A stretch of DNA of 64,000 bases from Brevundimonas sp. (GCA_003248965.1 QFQU01000020.1:1-64000), one strand, 5' to 3'; counted from the stretch's first letter, positions 8,713 to 17,428 are shown. Notes: generated by a model from the letters alone, not told the origin. Translations and numbers: made by a program.

Positions 8713-9680
8713 GCGATCTCTCCGATGACGTGTGCAACGGCGGCCTCTACGGTCTTGGAAATGGACTGGACTGGACTGGTCATACGGGCACCAAAGAGAC
8801 AGAGATGAACTAAGTCTGCGATACAGACTGTAATTGCGCTCAGGTGACCGACTGCCTCCTCGTGCCGTGATCGGAATCATACTGCGGCCGCCCTCGATTC
8901 AGGCAGGGGCCGTCCGTCTTGCAGACGGCCAGCCGCTCCTCTCCGCCGTCAGACCTTCGGCTGTCGCCTTCGGTCTGCCCGCCGTTCGGGAGCTTTTGAA
9001 GGCGGTTCAGAAAATTGTTCTGCGCCGCCCCGCGCCCCGGGGCTGCCTGTATATCTTGAGGTTCGTCTTTCTCCCCCCCCCCTTCCAATCATCAGGGACG
9101 ACAGGAAGGGAAGAGATCGTCCGGTGCCTTGACTCCATCGGAACGCCCCACTGGCCACGTTATCGTTTTCACGATGGCTGGCGGTCGCCCGGTGCCAGCT
9201 TGAGCAGCCCACTCTCGACCCGAAGGCCCGGCGGTTATGGAGGTTGCCCTCCAAGCTGCGTGCCTCGGCAGTAGGGTGGACCGGGCACGCCGGATCAGGG
9301 CCAAATCGTCCAGGCACACTGATCCTCTTTTTCGTAGCCTTTCGCCGCGAGCAGCAGAGGGGCCGTTGCTCTCCTAACCACCCGCTCTCGCATGTCGGTG
9401 GGAGATGTCCGCCTCGTTGGCTGTTCTGCCCCAGTGCTGGTCGGACGCGGCCTTTCGGCTCGCTAAATGTCCCAGCCTTTTCCTGTCTTGCGGCGGGGCC
9501 ACCGCGATCTCGCCCCTGAACAATATGAGGTGACCAGAAGTTCTGATCGACAACCTATTTATGTCAGAACGCTCGGCCTCCTGCGATATGTTTCGACGTT
9601 CGGCCCGACACATCGGCCGTTGGATAAATAGGTTTACCGCCCCCCAGATCAGGTGGTCGGTATATCTACCACGGAGCCGA
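8713..9680. other. Gene-poor stretch of about 1 kb inside the island
   Basis: No reading frame here has convincing codon bias, start and ribosome site together on either strand. What can be seen: several short GC-rich inverted repeats between 8920 and 9000 (for example AGACC...GGTCT around a TTCGGC-rich core), a run of ten C at 9073-9082, and an 11-base inverted repeat at 9552-9634. The texture resembles leader or backbone sequence of an integrated element rather than decayed genes, but this is an impression only. Confidence 0.4.
9552..9634. repeat. Inverted repeat with 11-base perfect arms
   Basis: AACCTATTTAT at 9552-9562 is repeated as its reverse complement ATAAATAGGTT at 9624-9634, with 61 bases between. 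The arms are AT-rich in a GC-rich setting and lie just upstream of the small genes that start at 9681. They could be operator half-sites, a recombinase site or the stem of a structured leader. Confidence 0.5.
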
Positions 9681-9899
9681 ATGATCGACCTCTACGAGTT
9701 CATGTTGAAGAGACGTCTGACGACAAGCAGGCGCCACTGCTCCACCTACTGGTGCCAAATGGCACCGAACTACCTTGTAGTTGGTGGCCCCTCCGATACG
9801 GCCATGATCACAGTCTTCCGCCGGCTGGTCGCGGAAGGTCGGTGGGGGACGGCCTATCGAGTGGCGCACATAATCTTGTTCGGCCAGGTGCGGCGATGA
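9681..9899 (+). CDS. Small hypothetical protein, 72 residues
   Basis: ATG at 9681 is preceded by ACGGAG at the right distance. The product is basic, with the C-terminal half (NYLVVGGPSDTAMITVFRRL) looking like a folded protein. No family is recognised. The frame could extend back to 9561, but the ribosome site supports the shorter form. Its TGA overlaps the ATG of the next gene (ATGA at 9896), so the two are probably coupled. A two-gene cassette of this size inside an island would fit a toxin-antitoxin or phage-derived pair, but nothing in the sequence proves it. Confidence 0.42.
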   Translation: MIDLYEFMLKRRLTTSRRHCSTYWCQMAPNYLVVGGPSDTAMITVFRRLVAEGRWGTAYRVAHIILFGQVRR

Positions 9900-10114
9900 G
9901 CTTGCCAGTGGCTCCATTCGAAACGGACATCCACATCGAGATGGTCATCAATCTCGACGACGCCGCCGATGACCATCGTCGCGTCGTTGCGGAGTGGTGG
10001 TGCTGCGATCAGGCTCAGGGAGGCTGGTTCAGATCAGTGAACAAGCTCGCCAGGACCGTTCGGTTCTCGTTCGAGAGCGACCACGACGCCATCGCTTTCT
10101 GGCTGGCGAACTAA
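9896..10114 (+). CDS. Small hypothetical protein, 72 residues
   Basis: The ATG at 9896 overlaps the stop of the preceding small gene. The product is acidic and tryptophan-rich (EWWCCDQAQGGW near the middle, then SFESDHDAIAFWLAN at the end), with no signal peptide or membrane segment. I do not recognise the family. The closing segment resembles the ends of small phage or island proteins that read -DAxxFKLxxx-, which is only a loose likeness. The 125 bases after it hold a further coding-like frame without a start. Confidence 0.48.
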   Translation: MSLPVAPFETDIHIEMVINLDDAADDHRRVVAEWWCCDQAQGGWFRSVNKLARTVRFSFESDHDAIAFWLAN

Positions 10115-10239
10115 CGGGTTGGTTGGCAGTCGAAGAGTTCGACAGGTGGCTGCAACACTGGATTGAAGCGAGAAGCAATCGTCTCGGTCGGGCCATCCGA
10201 ATGACCTGCTCAACCAGCGATTCAGGGTAAACCTGCCAC

Positions 10240-12108
10240 ATGAACCCGCTCAAACCCTACAAGGAACACATCGTCGGCGATCTGGCCGAGATCGCGCGCT
10301 GGACTGTGTTGAACGTCCAGACGGGTATCTCTTGGCCGTATGAGGTCCAGAAAGTCCGGTGGAAAGATCGCGACCTCTTCATCCTCCCGGCCTCCGAGGA
10401 CAAGGGCGCGGGCGTCGCCGTCAAACTGGAAAAGCATGAGGTCCACGACGACGTTCAGAAGCTCTTGCTGACGTTCTTGAGCGCGTTGTGTTGGGTTGAG
10501 CGCGGGGGAGCCGAGGTCACCGGCTTCGGTGGCGGGCCGTATCCGGTCCCGTGGGAGCGCGAGCGACGCTATGGCTCCATCACCAAACAACTCGACCTGA
10601 CCTACCTCCCCGCACCGTGCGACGACAAAGCCCGGCTGGCTCTCGCTCTCTTCCGCGAGGGGAGTAGCGTGAACCACCCCGCGTTCGCTTTCCTAAGTTT
10701 CTTCCGGGTGCTGGAGCTTCGGCCAAAACACCGCTGGTCGAACCACATGATCAAGTGGGTCAACCGCCAAATCCCGCACCTGTCGGATCATAAGGCTCAA
10801 CAGATCGCCGCCGGGCTTTCCGCCAAACACGCCGACCTTGGCGCCTATCTCTATGAGTCGGGGCGGTGCGCCATCGCTCACGCCAACAGTGGAGTGATCG
10901 TTGATCCCGACGATTACACCGACGTTCGGCGGCTGGAGGCCGAACTTCCTTTGATGCGCGAGTTGGCGATCCGGTTCATCGAACTGACCCAAGGCGTGAA
11001 AACCGGCCACACGATCTACAACGAACACCTCTACGAACTGGCGGGGTTCAGGAAGATCGTCAGCGAAGAGGTCATTGAGCGGCTGAAAAATCCCGGCGAC
11101 CAGATGGAAGGCGTCGTGATCAATGTCCCGACCATCACTATCGGTCTGATCGGCAAGACGCCCTACGCACCACTCGCCTACATGATCCCCTTCGAGTTTC
11201 AGCGGGGGCCGAACGGCCAACTGGTGATCTCCTATACCAGCCCCGATGACCTGATCTCGTTTCGGTTCTGGCTCGATTTCGCCAACGAACGGCTCCACTT
11301 CAACATTCAGAATGACCTTGCGGCGGCGGATAGCGGCTCGCTCCAGTCGGCCGAGAACATGGCCGAACTCGCTCGCTTCGTTTGGGACTACTGGCGCAAC
11401 GGGAAGCTGGTCATTACCGAGACCGACACCGGCGAACAGATGTCTCGAAAGGACGCCTTCATTCCGGTGAACGTCATCCTTCGAGGCACCGAGAACGTGG
11501 AACAGCAAGCGGCTCTGAAACAGGCTGACCGGCGCCGGGCGCAGGTCGAACGGCTGGTGTCCATCGTCCGCAACGACCCCGATCTCATGACCGTGCTGAC
11601 GACCGTCAGGGGACTTGGGCTGAACGACTGGCTGGTGTTCTCTGGGTCGGTCTATCAGGCGGCTTGGAACGACGTGACCAATCGCGCGCCCGGCTACGGT
11701 GTGAAGGATTTCGACGTTGGCTACTTCGATGAAGACGTGTCGTGGGATGCGGAGGACGTGGTGATCAAGCGCGTCGCCGAGGCGTTTGAAGAGCCGCTTC
11801 GGAGCCGGGTCGAAGTTCGGAACCAGCGTCGAGTTTCAGAGTGGTTCGAAGCCAAGTTCGGCGAACCCTATCCACCCATCGAAGACACCGCCGAGGCGTT
11901 GAAGCGGTTCGTCGCTCCGGCTTTCGCCGTGGGGGTCAGGCTGGAGGCCGATGATACGATCAACGTTGTCGCCCCCTTCGGTTTGGACGACGTGTTCGAC
12001 ATGCGGATCAGGCCGAACCCGCTCCGGCCGGTGGCTAAGGATTGGGATCGAGTGACCGCGAGAGCCTTGGAACGGTGGCCGGAACTGACAATCGTGGACC
12101 CGACATGA
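10240..12108 (+). CDS. HEPN-like domain fused to a nucleotidyltransferase (NTP_transf_6/DUF925-type)
   Basis: 622 residues. Residues 70-250 resemble the MauJ-like/HEPN group: a helical region ends in RCAIAH at 209-214, an R-x4-H motif of the kind that forms HEPN RNase active sites. Residues 250-440 have no assignment. Residues 450-620 match the nucleotidyltransferase family: GS at 469-470 and DFD at 490-492 fit the MNT signature of a glycine-serine followed by two acidic residues. The last 95 residues are clearly related to the fragment encoded immediately downstream. HEPN and MNT normally occur as separate toxin and antitoxin proteins; here they sit in one chain. Function is inferred. The stop overlaps the next ATG (ATGA at 12105). 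Confidence 0.65.
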   Translation: MNPLKPYKEHIVGDLAEIARWTVLNVQTGISWPYEVQKVRWKDRDLFILPASEDKGAGVAVKLEKHEVHDDVQKLLLTFLSALCWVERGGAEVTGFGGGPYPVPWERERRYGSITKQLDLTYLPAPCDDKARLALALFREGSSVNHPAFAFLSFFRVLELRPKHRWSNHMIKWVNRQIPHLSDHKAQQIAAGLSAKHADLGAYLYESGRCAIAHANSGVIVDPDDYTDVRRLEAELPLMRELAIRFIELTQGVKTGHTIYNEHLYELAGFRKIVSEEVIERLKNPGDQMEGVVINVPTITIGLIGKTPYAPLAYMIPFEFQRGPNGQLVISYTSPDDLISFRFWLDFANERLHFNIQNDLAAADSGSLQSAENMAELARFVWDYWRNGKLVITETDTGEQMSRKDAFIPVNVILRGTENVEQQAALKQADRRRAQVERLVSIVRNDPDLMTVLTTVRGLGLNDWLVFSGSVYQAAWNDVTNRAPGYGVKDFDVGYFDEDVSWDAEDVVIKRVAEAFEEPLRSRVEVRNQRRVSEWFEAKFGEPYPPIEDTAEALKRFVAPAFAVGVRLEADDTINVVAPFGLDDVFDMRIRPNPLRPVAKDWDRVTARALERWPELTIVDPT

Positions 12109-12407
12109 AGGTTCGCAAATACAAACAGGCGCGGGTGCATCTGTGGTTCCAGAGCCGTTTCGGCGAACCTTACGAGGCCCTGACCTCGACCGATCAGGCG
12201 CTGGAACGGTTCGTGGCGCCGACGTTTGCGGTGGGGGTGCGGCTGGAGGCGGATGATACGCTCACCGTCGCCGCGCCCTTCGGGTTGGAAGACGTCTTCG
12301 CCCTGACGATCCGGCCCAATCCGAACCGGCCGCGCGCCAGGGGCTGGGCCAAGGTCGTCGAAAGCGCCCGCGGCCGCTGGCCCGAACTGACGGTGATCGA
12401 AGCCTAG
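12105..12407 (+). pseudogene. C-terminal fragment of a chromosomal nucleotidyltransferase gene
   Basis: 100 codons that align with the last 95 residues of the preceding fusion (shared FGEPY, RFVAP, FAVGVRLEADDT, RWPELT). The fragment lacks the catalytic GS...DxD region, so it should be inactive. Its GC content and codon use match the core genes to the right, whereas the preceding copy has island-like composition. The ATG overlaps the upstream stop. The first codons (VRKYKQARVH) look like a disturbed version of the usual VRNQARVH, marking a likely junction. Best read as the 3' remainder of a native gene split by the island. Confidence 0.7.
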
Positions 12408-12419
12408 AGCCTGATGGTT

Positions 12420-12809
12420 TTAGTAGGGGCCGTGCTTGCCGTTGGAGGAGAATTCGGGCGGGGCGGCCTTGTGGACGTATTGTTCGGCGACCAGCCAGGC
12501 CTTGAACGGGCGCAGGCAGCCCATGCACATCGCCACCAGGATCGGCAGGGTCACGACCGCATGGACCCAGATGGGCGGGTGGACGATGAAGTCGAACGCC
12601 ATCAACAGGATCATGCCGACCAGGCCGACCGCCGTCATGACGAAGAAGGCCGGGCCGTCCGCCGGATCGGCGAAGCCGTAGCTGAGGCCGCATTCGGGAC
12701 ATTCGGTCCTGAGCGTCAGATAGCCTTTGAACAGGGCGCCCTTGCCGCAACGCGGGCACCGGCAGGCCAGGCCGGTCTTCAGGGTGCTGAGGCGCGGATA
12801 GTCGGTCAT
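12420..12809 (-). CDS. DUF983 family membrane protein
   Basis: 129 residues with two CxxC zinc-ribbon-like pairs near the N-terminus (CPRCGKG and CPECGLS) followed by two hydrophobic segments (about 52-76 and 80-97). This is the standard layout of DUF983, a small proteobacterial family of unknown role, often near cytochrome oxidase genes; that context is not visible here. It converges with the nucleotidyltransferase fragment and diverges from the TPR gene, so it is probably a single-gene transcript. Length is normal for the family. Confidence 0.88.
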   Translation of the reverse strand: MTDYPRLSTLKTGLACRCPRCGKGALFKGYLTLRTECPECGLSYGFADPADGPAFFVMTAVGLVGMILLMAFDFIVHPPIWVHAVVTLPILVAMCMGCLRPFKAWLVAEQYVHKAAPPEFSSNGKHGPY

Positions 12810-12931
12810 GAGGGCACTGTGCGCGTTCGAGGCGGGATTGTCGCGTGGGCGACTTGTCCAAGGCGAGGCCGGTTCGGGGGCGAACGCGGTTAACCGCGAT
12901 TAAAGGGCTTTCGGGGCATGGGTCGCGGGAT

Positions 12932-15772
12932 ATGTCCGGGGCCCCGCACAGCAAGCGCATCCTGAAGACGACCGTGGCCGCCGCCGCGGCCGGCGCCGTC
13001 GCCTTTGCGCCGCTGGCCCCCCTGGCCCAGGAGGCCGGGCGTGGGCGCGATCCCCTGTCGATCAATATCGGCCAGACCAGCGACTTCACCCGGGTCGAAT
13101 TCGGCGGCGTCATCGGCGTGCGGTCGCGCGTCAGCCGCGACGGCGACAAGGTAGTGGTGCGGCTGGGCGTCAGCGCGGCGCCCGATGTTTCGCGTCTGAG
13201 GGTCGATCCGCCGCCGGCGGTGAAGGCGGTCGAGACGCGCATGGCGCGCGGCGGCGGCACGGATCTGGTCATCACCCTGGCGCCGGGCGCCGAGGCCCGC
13301 TCGGGCGTGGCGGACGGGGCGGTCTGGCTGAATCTCTATGCGCCGGGCAAGGCGCCCGAGACGACCGAGGCGGCAAGGCCCGCGACCCGGACGGTCGTGC
13401 CGGTAAGCGCGGTCTCCAGCGCCGAGAAGACGGTCTTGACCTTCCAGTGGGGCGCGCCAGTCGGCGCCGCCGTCTTCCGCCGGGGCGAGGCGGTCTGGAT
13501 CGTGTTCGACGCCGCCGCGCGGATGGACATGACGGGCGCCAAGGCCCTGGGCCCGGCCAAGGACGCGCGCTGGGCGGCGGGGCCGGACTACACCGCCGTG
13601 CGGGTCGCGGCGCCGGACGGTCTGGCGGTCTCGGCCCAGGGCCAGGGCGGGACCTGGACCGTGACCATCGGCGGGGCGACGCCCGAGGCCCAGGGGGTCG
13701 AGGTCGGCCGGGCCGACGACGGCTCTCCGGCCCTGGTGGCGCGCATGGCCGGGGCGACCAAGGCGATCTGGCTGACCGATCCGTTGGTCGGGGACCGATT
13801 CGCGGCGGTCACGGCCCTGGCGCCCGGAAAAGGGTTCGCGGGCGAACGCTCCACCGTCGATCTGACCCTGATCCCCACCGCCCAAGGCTTGGCCGTCGAG
13901 ACGCCGACCGACGATCTGAAGGTGGAGGCCGCCGGCGATCTGGTCACGATCAGCCGGCCGAACGGCCTGACCCTGTCGCCCCCGTCCGCCGCTCTGGAGA
14001 CGGGCGATCAGGGAGCGGACGCGCCCCGGCGGGCGTCGCATCCCGCCCTGATCCTGGACGAATGGGCCGCGTTGGGCGAGGCGGGCTTTTCCGACCGCTA
14101 TCGCCGCCTTCAGGACGCGGCCGCGCAGGAGACCCTGGCGGCCGACGACAATCCCCGCGCGCCGATCGAGGCGCGACTGGCCCTGGCGCGCTTCCTGGTC
14201 GGATCGAACCTGAACTACGAGGCGATCGGCGTGCTGAACGCCCTGATCGCCAAGGCGCCGAATCTTCAGGGCGAGCCTGAGGTGCGAGGTCTGCGCGGCG
14301 CGGCCCGCGTCGGTGTCGGCCGGCTGGAGGAGGCCCAGGCCGACTTCGCCATCGGCGGTCTGTCCGACGATCCGTCCGCCCGCGTCTGGCAGGGCTATAT
14401 CGCCGCCGAACAGGGCGACTGGGAGGGGGCGCGGCGCAACTTCGCCGCCGGCGCCACGGCCATCGACAGCTTTCCCAAGGTCTGGCGCGCGCGGTTCGGC
14501 ACGGCCCACGCGCTGGCGGCGGTGGAGCTGGGCGACCTGCCCGCCGCGCAGAAACTGCTTGCTTATGTGTTCAGCCAGGACGCCCCGGCGGCCGACCAGT
14601 TGACGGCGCGGCTGGTGCAGGCGCGGCTGTTCGACCTGACGGGCGACAAGGATCGGGCGCTGGGAATCTACAAGGCCGTGTCGCGCGCCTCTCTGGACGG
14701 GATCGCCACCCCCGCCAAGCTGGGGGCCGTGATCCTGGAGCTGGACAAGGGGGCCATCAACCCCGACCAGGCGGCCCAGCGGCTGGAGCAGCTGAAGTGG
14801 CGCTGGCGCGGCGACGCCACCGAACTGGCGGTGATCCGCAAACTGTCGGACATCTATCTGAAACAGGGCCGCTATCGCGAGGCGCTGGACGCGCTGCGCA
14901 GCGCCGGCAAGCGGATGGCGGGCGTGCCTGGCGCGACCGAGATCCAGGCGGACCAGTCCAACGCCTTCCGCGCCCTGTTCCTGGACGGCGCGGCCGACGG
15001 GCTTCAGCCGGTGCAGGCCCTGGCCCTGTTCTACGACTTCCGCGAACTGACGCCCATCGGGGCCGACGGGGACGAGATGGTGCGTCGCCTGTCGCGCCGC
15101 CTGATCGACGTCGATCTGCTTGACCAGGCCGCCGAGCTTCTGAAGCACCAGGTGGACGAGCGGCTGGACGGCGTGGCCAAGGCCCAGGTCGCCACCAACC
15201 TGGCCACCGTCTATCTGATGGACCGCCAGCCCGAGAAGGCGTTGCAGGCCATTTGGGGATCGCGCACCACCCTGTTGCCGGCGGCGATGAACAGCGAGCG
15301 GCGCGCGTTGGAGGCCCGCGCCCTGATGGACCTGGGCCGGTTCGACCATGCGCTGGAGGTGCTGGACAAGGACCAGTCGCCCCCGGCGCGCGAGGTGCGG
15401 GCCGACATCTTCTGGAAACAGCAGAAGTGGGGCGAGGCGGCCCCGATCTACGAGGCGCGGCTGGGCGACCGCTACAAGACCGCGACGCCGTTGACGCCGG
15501 CCGAGGAAAGCTGGCTGATCCGCACGGGCGTGGGCTATTCCCTGGCGGGGGATCGGGCCGCGCTGCAAAGGTTGAACGGACGTTATGCGTCCTTCGTCGC
15601 CGGGGCGCGGTCGGGCGCGGCGATCCGCGTGGCGCTGGACGACAATCTGTCGGGCGTGGCGGGCGCGGGCGACTTCGCCAATCTGTCCAGCCAGGCCGAC
15701 ACCTTCGTCGGCTGGGTCAACAGCGCCAAACAGGCCTTCCGCCAGGAGACCCAGGCCAAGCCCGCGGCCTGA
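12932..15772 (+). CDS. Large exported tetratricopeptide-repeat protein
   Basis: 946 residues from the ATG at 12932 (KRILKTTVAAAAAGAVAF forms a signal peptide right after it; an earlier in-frame start would bury that signal). Residues 40-140 form a beta-rich, AMIN-like region (FTRVEFGG, VVVRLGV), and from about 400 onward alpha-helical repeats of TPR/SEL type run to the end (ARLALARFLVGSNLNYEAI, ALDALRSAGKRM and others). The protein is likely periplasmic. It stands next to flagellar genes, but HU and a terminator separate it from fliP, so a flagellar role is only a guess. Confidence 0.75.
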   Translation: MSGAPHSKRILKTTVAAAAAGAVAFAPLAPLAQEAGRGRDPLSINIGQTSDFTRVEFGGVIGVRSRVSRDGDKVVVRLGVSAAPDVSRLRVDPPPAVKAVETRMARGGGTDLVITLAPGAEARSGVADGAVWLNLYAPGKAPETTEAARPATRTVVPVSAVSSAEKTVLTFQWGAPVGAAVFRRGEAVWIVFDAAARMDMTGAKALGPAKDARWAAGPDYTAVRVAAPDGLAVSAQGQGGTWTVTIGGATPEAQGVEVGRADDGSPALVARMAGATKAIWLTDPLVGDRFAAVTALAPGKGFAGERSTVDLTLIPTAQGLAVETPTDDLKVEAAGDLVTISRPNGLTLSPPSAALETGDQGADAPRRASHPALILDEWAALGEAGFSDRYRRLQDAAAQETLAADDNPRAPIEARLALARFLVGSNLNYEAIGVLNALIAKAPNLQGEPEVRGLRGAARVGVGRLEEAQADFAIGGLSDDPSARVWQGYIAAEQGDWEGARRNFAAGATAIDSFPKVWRARFGTAHALAAVELGDLPAAQKLLAYVFSQDAPAADQLTARLVQARLFDLTGDKDRALGIYKAVSRASLDGIATPAKLGAVILELDKGAINPDQAAQRLEQLKWRWRGDATELAVIRKLSDIYLKQGRYREALDALRSAGKRMAGVPGATEIQADQSNAFRALFLDGAADGLQPVQALALFYDFRELTPIGADGDEMVRRLSRRLIDVDLLDQAAELLKHQVDERLDGVAKAQVATNLATVYLMDRQPEKALQAIWGSRTTLLPAAMNSERRALEARALMDLGRFDHALEVLDKDQSPPAREVRADIFWKQQKWGEAAPIYEARLGDRYKTATPLTPAEESWLIRTGVGYSLAGDRAALQRLNGRYASFVAGARSGAAIRVALDDNLSGVAGAGDFANLSSQADTFVGWVNSAKQAFRQETQAKPAA

Positions 15773-15791
15773 TCCATCGCCGGAAACGAAA

Positions 15792-15822
15792 ACGGGCGGA
15801 GACCGTCGCGGTCTCCGCCCGT
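15792..15822. terminator. Bidirectional hairpin between the TPR gene and HU
   Basis: A perfect 13-base stem (15792-15804 with 15810-15822) closes a 5-base GTCGC loop between two convergent genes. An A-rich flank on the left and CATGCTTT on the right give short U tracts for both directions. Confidence 0.75.
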
Positions 15823-15859
15823 CATGCTTTGATCGATCCCGCCTGGGACCGAAAAAGGC

Positions 15860-16138
15860 TTAGCCGTTGACGGCGTCCTTCAGCGGCTTGGAGACGCGGA
15901 AGCGGACGGCCTTGGAGGCGGCGATCTTGATGGTCGCGCCGGTGGCCGGGTTGCGGCCTTCGCGCTCGGCGCGCTCGGCGGTGTCGAAGACGCCCAGGTT
16001 CGAGATGCGGACGTCGCCGCCCGACTTCAGGGACTTGTGGATGTTCTCGACGATGGCCGTCAGAACCTTGCCGGCGTCGGCCTGCGAGACACCGGCGTCC
16101 TTGGCGACGGCGGCGATCAGTTCGGCTTGAGTGGTCAT
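15860..16138 (-). CDS. hup: HU family DNA-binding protein
   Basis: 92 residues, full length for HU. The helical N-terminal half (TQAELIAAVAKDAGVSQ) is followed by the arm motif RNPATGATIKI, the signature of HU/IHF proteins, and a short C-terminal helix. HU binds and bends DNA without strong sequence specificity in the nucleoid. Single gene with its own upstream region of about 115 bases; shared terminator with the convergent TPR gene. The IHF subunits have a different arm flank, so HU is preferred. Confidence 0.95.
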   Translation of the reverse strand: MTTQAELIAAVAKDAGVSQADAGKVLTAIVENIHKSLKSGGDVRISNLGVFDTAERAEREGRNPATGATIKIAASKAVRFRVSKPLKDAVNG

Positions 16139-16253
16139 AAGAAGCGTTTCCAGTGTTATTCGCCCGACTTCAGGGCGAGGACCGGGGGATCAACACGGAT
16201 TTTGCGCTGCATTGCAAGCGCCGATGCAGCGGGAACCCCAGCAGGGCCGGGGA

Positions 16254-17066
16254 TTATCCGGTTCCGGACGCCCGCTGGAAGCTCTCGACCAGGCTGCCCG
16301 CGACCAGTCTCCAGCCGTCAACCAGCACGAAGAAGATCAGCTTGAACGGCAGGGACACCACCACCGGCGGCAGCATCATCATGCCCATGGACATCAAGAC
16401 GCTGGCCACCACCAGATCGATCACAAGGAACGGAACGAAAAGGAGAAATCCGATTTCGAAGGCCTTCTTCAGCTCGCTGATCATGAAGGCCGGTGTGACG
16501 ACGCGCAGGGGCAATTCCTGCAGGTTCTGAGGAGGCTGAATCTTGCTGAGCCGGGTGAACAGGGCCAGGTCGCCGCGGTCCACCTGGGCCAGCATGAAAG
16601 TCTTCACAGGTTCTGACGCCGCATCGAACGCCTGGGGCAGTTCCATCTGCTGGTCCATCAATGGGCGGACGCCCGAATCATAGGCGTCCTGCCAGGTCGG
16701 GGCCATGACGATGGCGCTGAGGAACAGGGACAGGGAGATCAGGACGGCGTTCGGCGGCGACTGTTGCAGCCCGAGGGCGGTCCTCAACAGCGACAGCACG
16801 ACCACGATCCGCACGAAGCTGGTCGTCATGATGACGATGGACGGCGCCAGGGACAGCACGGTCATCAAGCCGACCAGCTGGACCACCCGCTGGGTCAGGC
16901 CCGCGCCGGAGCCCAGGTCGATGTTGATGGCCGATCCGCCCTGGGCGGCCTGCTGGGCCAGGGCGGCGACGGGCCAAGCCAGGCAGACCAGGGTGGTGAA
17001 CAGGGACAGGATGGCTGCGCGCTTCAGCTCGGGGCCTGTCGGTCTGACGAACAGGGCGGGTTTCAT
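16254..17066 (-). CDS. fliP: Flagellar type III export membrane protein FliP
   Basis: 270 residues with a cleavable-looking N-terminal signal, then the FliP hallmarks: an SFVRIVVVLSLLR helix, the LGLQQSPPNAVL loop, FFLSAIVM-like segment and a C-terminal pair of membrane helices containing GFLLFVPFLVIDLVV. FliP with FliQ and FliR forms the core of the export gate in the inner membrane. It overlaps fliO by ATGA, so fliO-fliP are co-translated. FliQ and FliR are not next to it here. Start at the ATG at 17066. Confidence 0.96.
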   Translation of the reverse strand: MKPALFVRPTGPELKRAAILSLFTTLVCLAWPVAALAQQAAQGGSAINIDLGSGAGLTQRVVQLVGLMTVLSLAPSIVIMTTSFVRIVVVLSLLRTALGLQQSPPNAVLISLSLFLSAIVMAPTWQDAYDSGVRPLMDQQMELPQAFDAASEPVKTFMLAQVDRGDLALFTRLSKIQPPQNLQELPLRVVTPAFMISELKKAFEIGFLLFVPFLVIDLVVASVLMSMGMMMLPPVVVSLPFKLIFFVLVDGWRLVAGSLVESFQRASGTG

Positions 17067-17338
17067 TGGCCGCCTCCGACCTGACGCGGTTCGATCAGTT
17101 CGCGCCCCTCGCCCAACAGGATCAGCCGCTCCTCCTCGTCGACGCGCACCAGGACCAGGCGACGGGCGGGGTCCAGGACCAGCGTCTCGACCACCTGAAG
17201 ACGGCGGGCGCCGCGCTCGGCGTTCAGACGGGCCAGAAGCTGAGGCGCGTAGCGGCGCGTGGCCCAGGCGACCAGGCCGATCAGCCCCAGGGTGAAGGCC
17301 AGGCCGAAGACGGCGCGGGCGAGATCGAGAAAATTCAT
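17063..17338 (-). CDS. fliO: Flagellar biosynthesis protein FliO
   Basis: 91 residues from the ATG at 17338 (a longer frame begins at 17359 but adds only seven residues). One membrane helix at 8-27 is followed by a small cytoplasmic FliO domain with RLVLVRVDEEERLILLGEGRELI, the usual LV.V....LLLG pattern. FliO is a chaperone-like factor for FliP assembly, which fits the ATGA overlap with fliP. First gene of the minus-strand transcript from the shared flagellar control region. Confidence 0.85.
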   Translation of the reverse strand: MNFLDLARAVFGLAFTLGLIGLVAWATRRYAPQLLARLNAERGARRLQVVETLVLDPARRLVLVRVDEEERLILLGEGRELIEPRQVGGGQ

Positions 17339-17380
17339 ACGCTGAGAGGCCCCGCGCAAATCGCGCCGATGGGCGAAGTC

Positions 17381-17428
17381 TTAACCACCACGGTTAACGA
17401 GGCGTTGAGATAAGGGCCTGTTAACCAT
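17381..17428. promoter_or_regulatory. Putative CtrA-binding sites between fliO and flgB
   Basis: Between the divergent flagellar transcripts are a dyad TTAACC-N5-GGTTAA (17381-17397) and the octamer TTAACCAT (17421-17428). TTAACCAT is the CtrA half-site known from Caulobacter, where CtrA drives early flagellar genes. The spacing of the dyad is not the classical TTAA-N7-TTAA, so the assignment rests on the half-sites and the context. Confidence 0.5.

Noticed and set aside
9073..9082. C10 run as a phase-variation tract
   Set aside because: It does not lie in a convincing gene or promoter.
8834..9319. Frames of 75-146 residues on both strands in the gene-poor stretch
   Set aside because: Pro/Arg/Ser-rich, no ribosome sites and no recognisable domain; the strands cannot both be coding.
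1..12105. Integrase, transposase or CRISPR genes in the island
   Set aside because: None of the frames shows their motifs and no regular repeat array is present; a recombinase, if any, must lie left of the window.
12886..12904. TTAA-N6-TTAA before the TPR gene as a CtrA site
   Set aside because: The spacing is one base short of the consensus and there is no further support.
12890..15568. Long minus-strand frame opposite the TPR gene
   Set aside because: Composition is Arg/Gly/Gln-rich as expected of a shadow; the TPR frame has a signal peptide and repeats.
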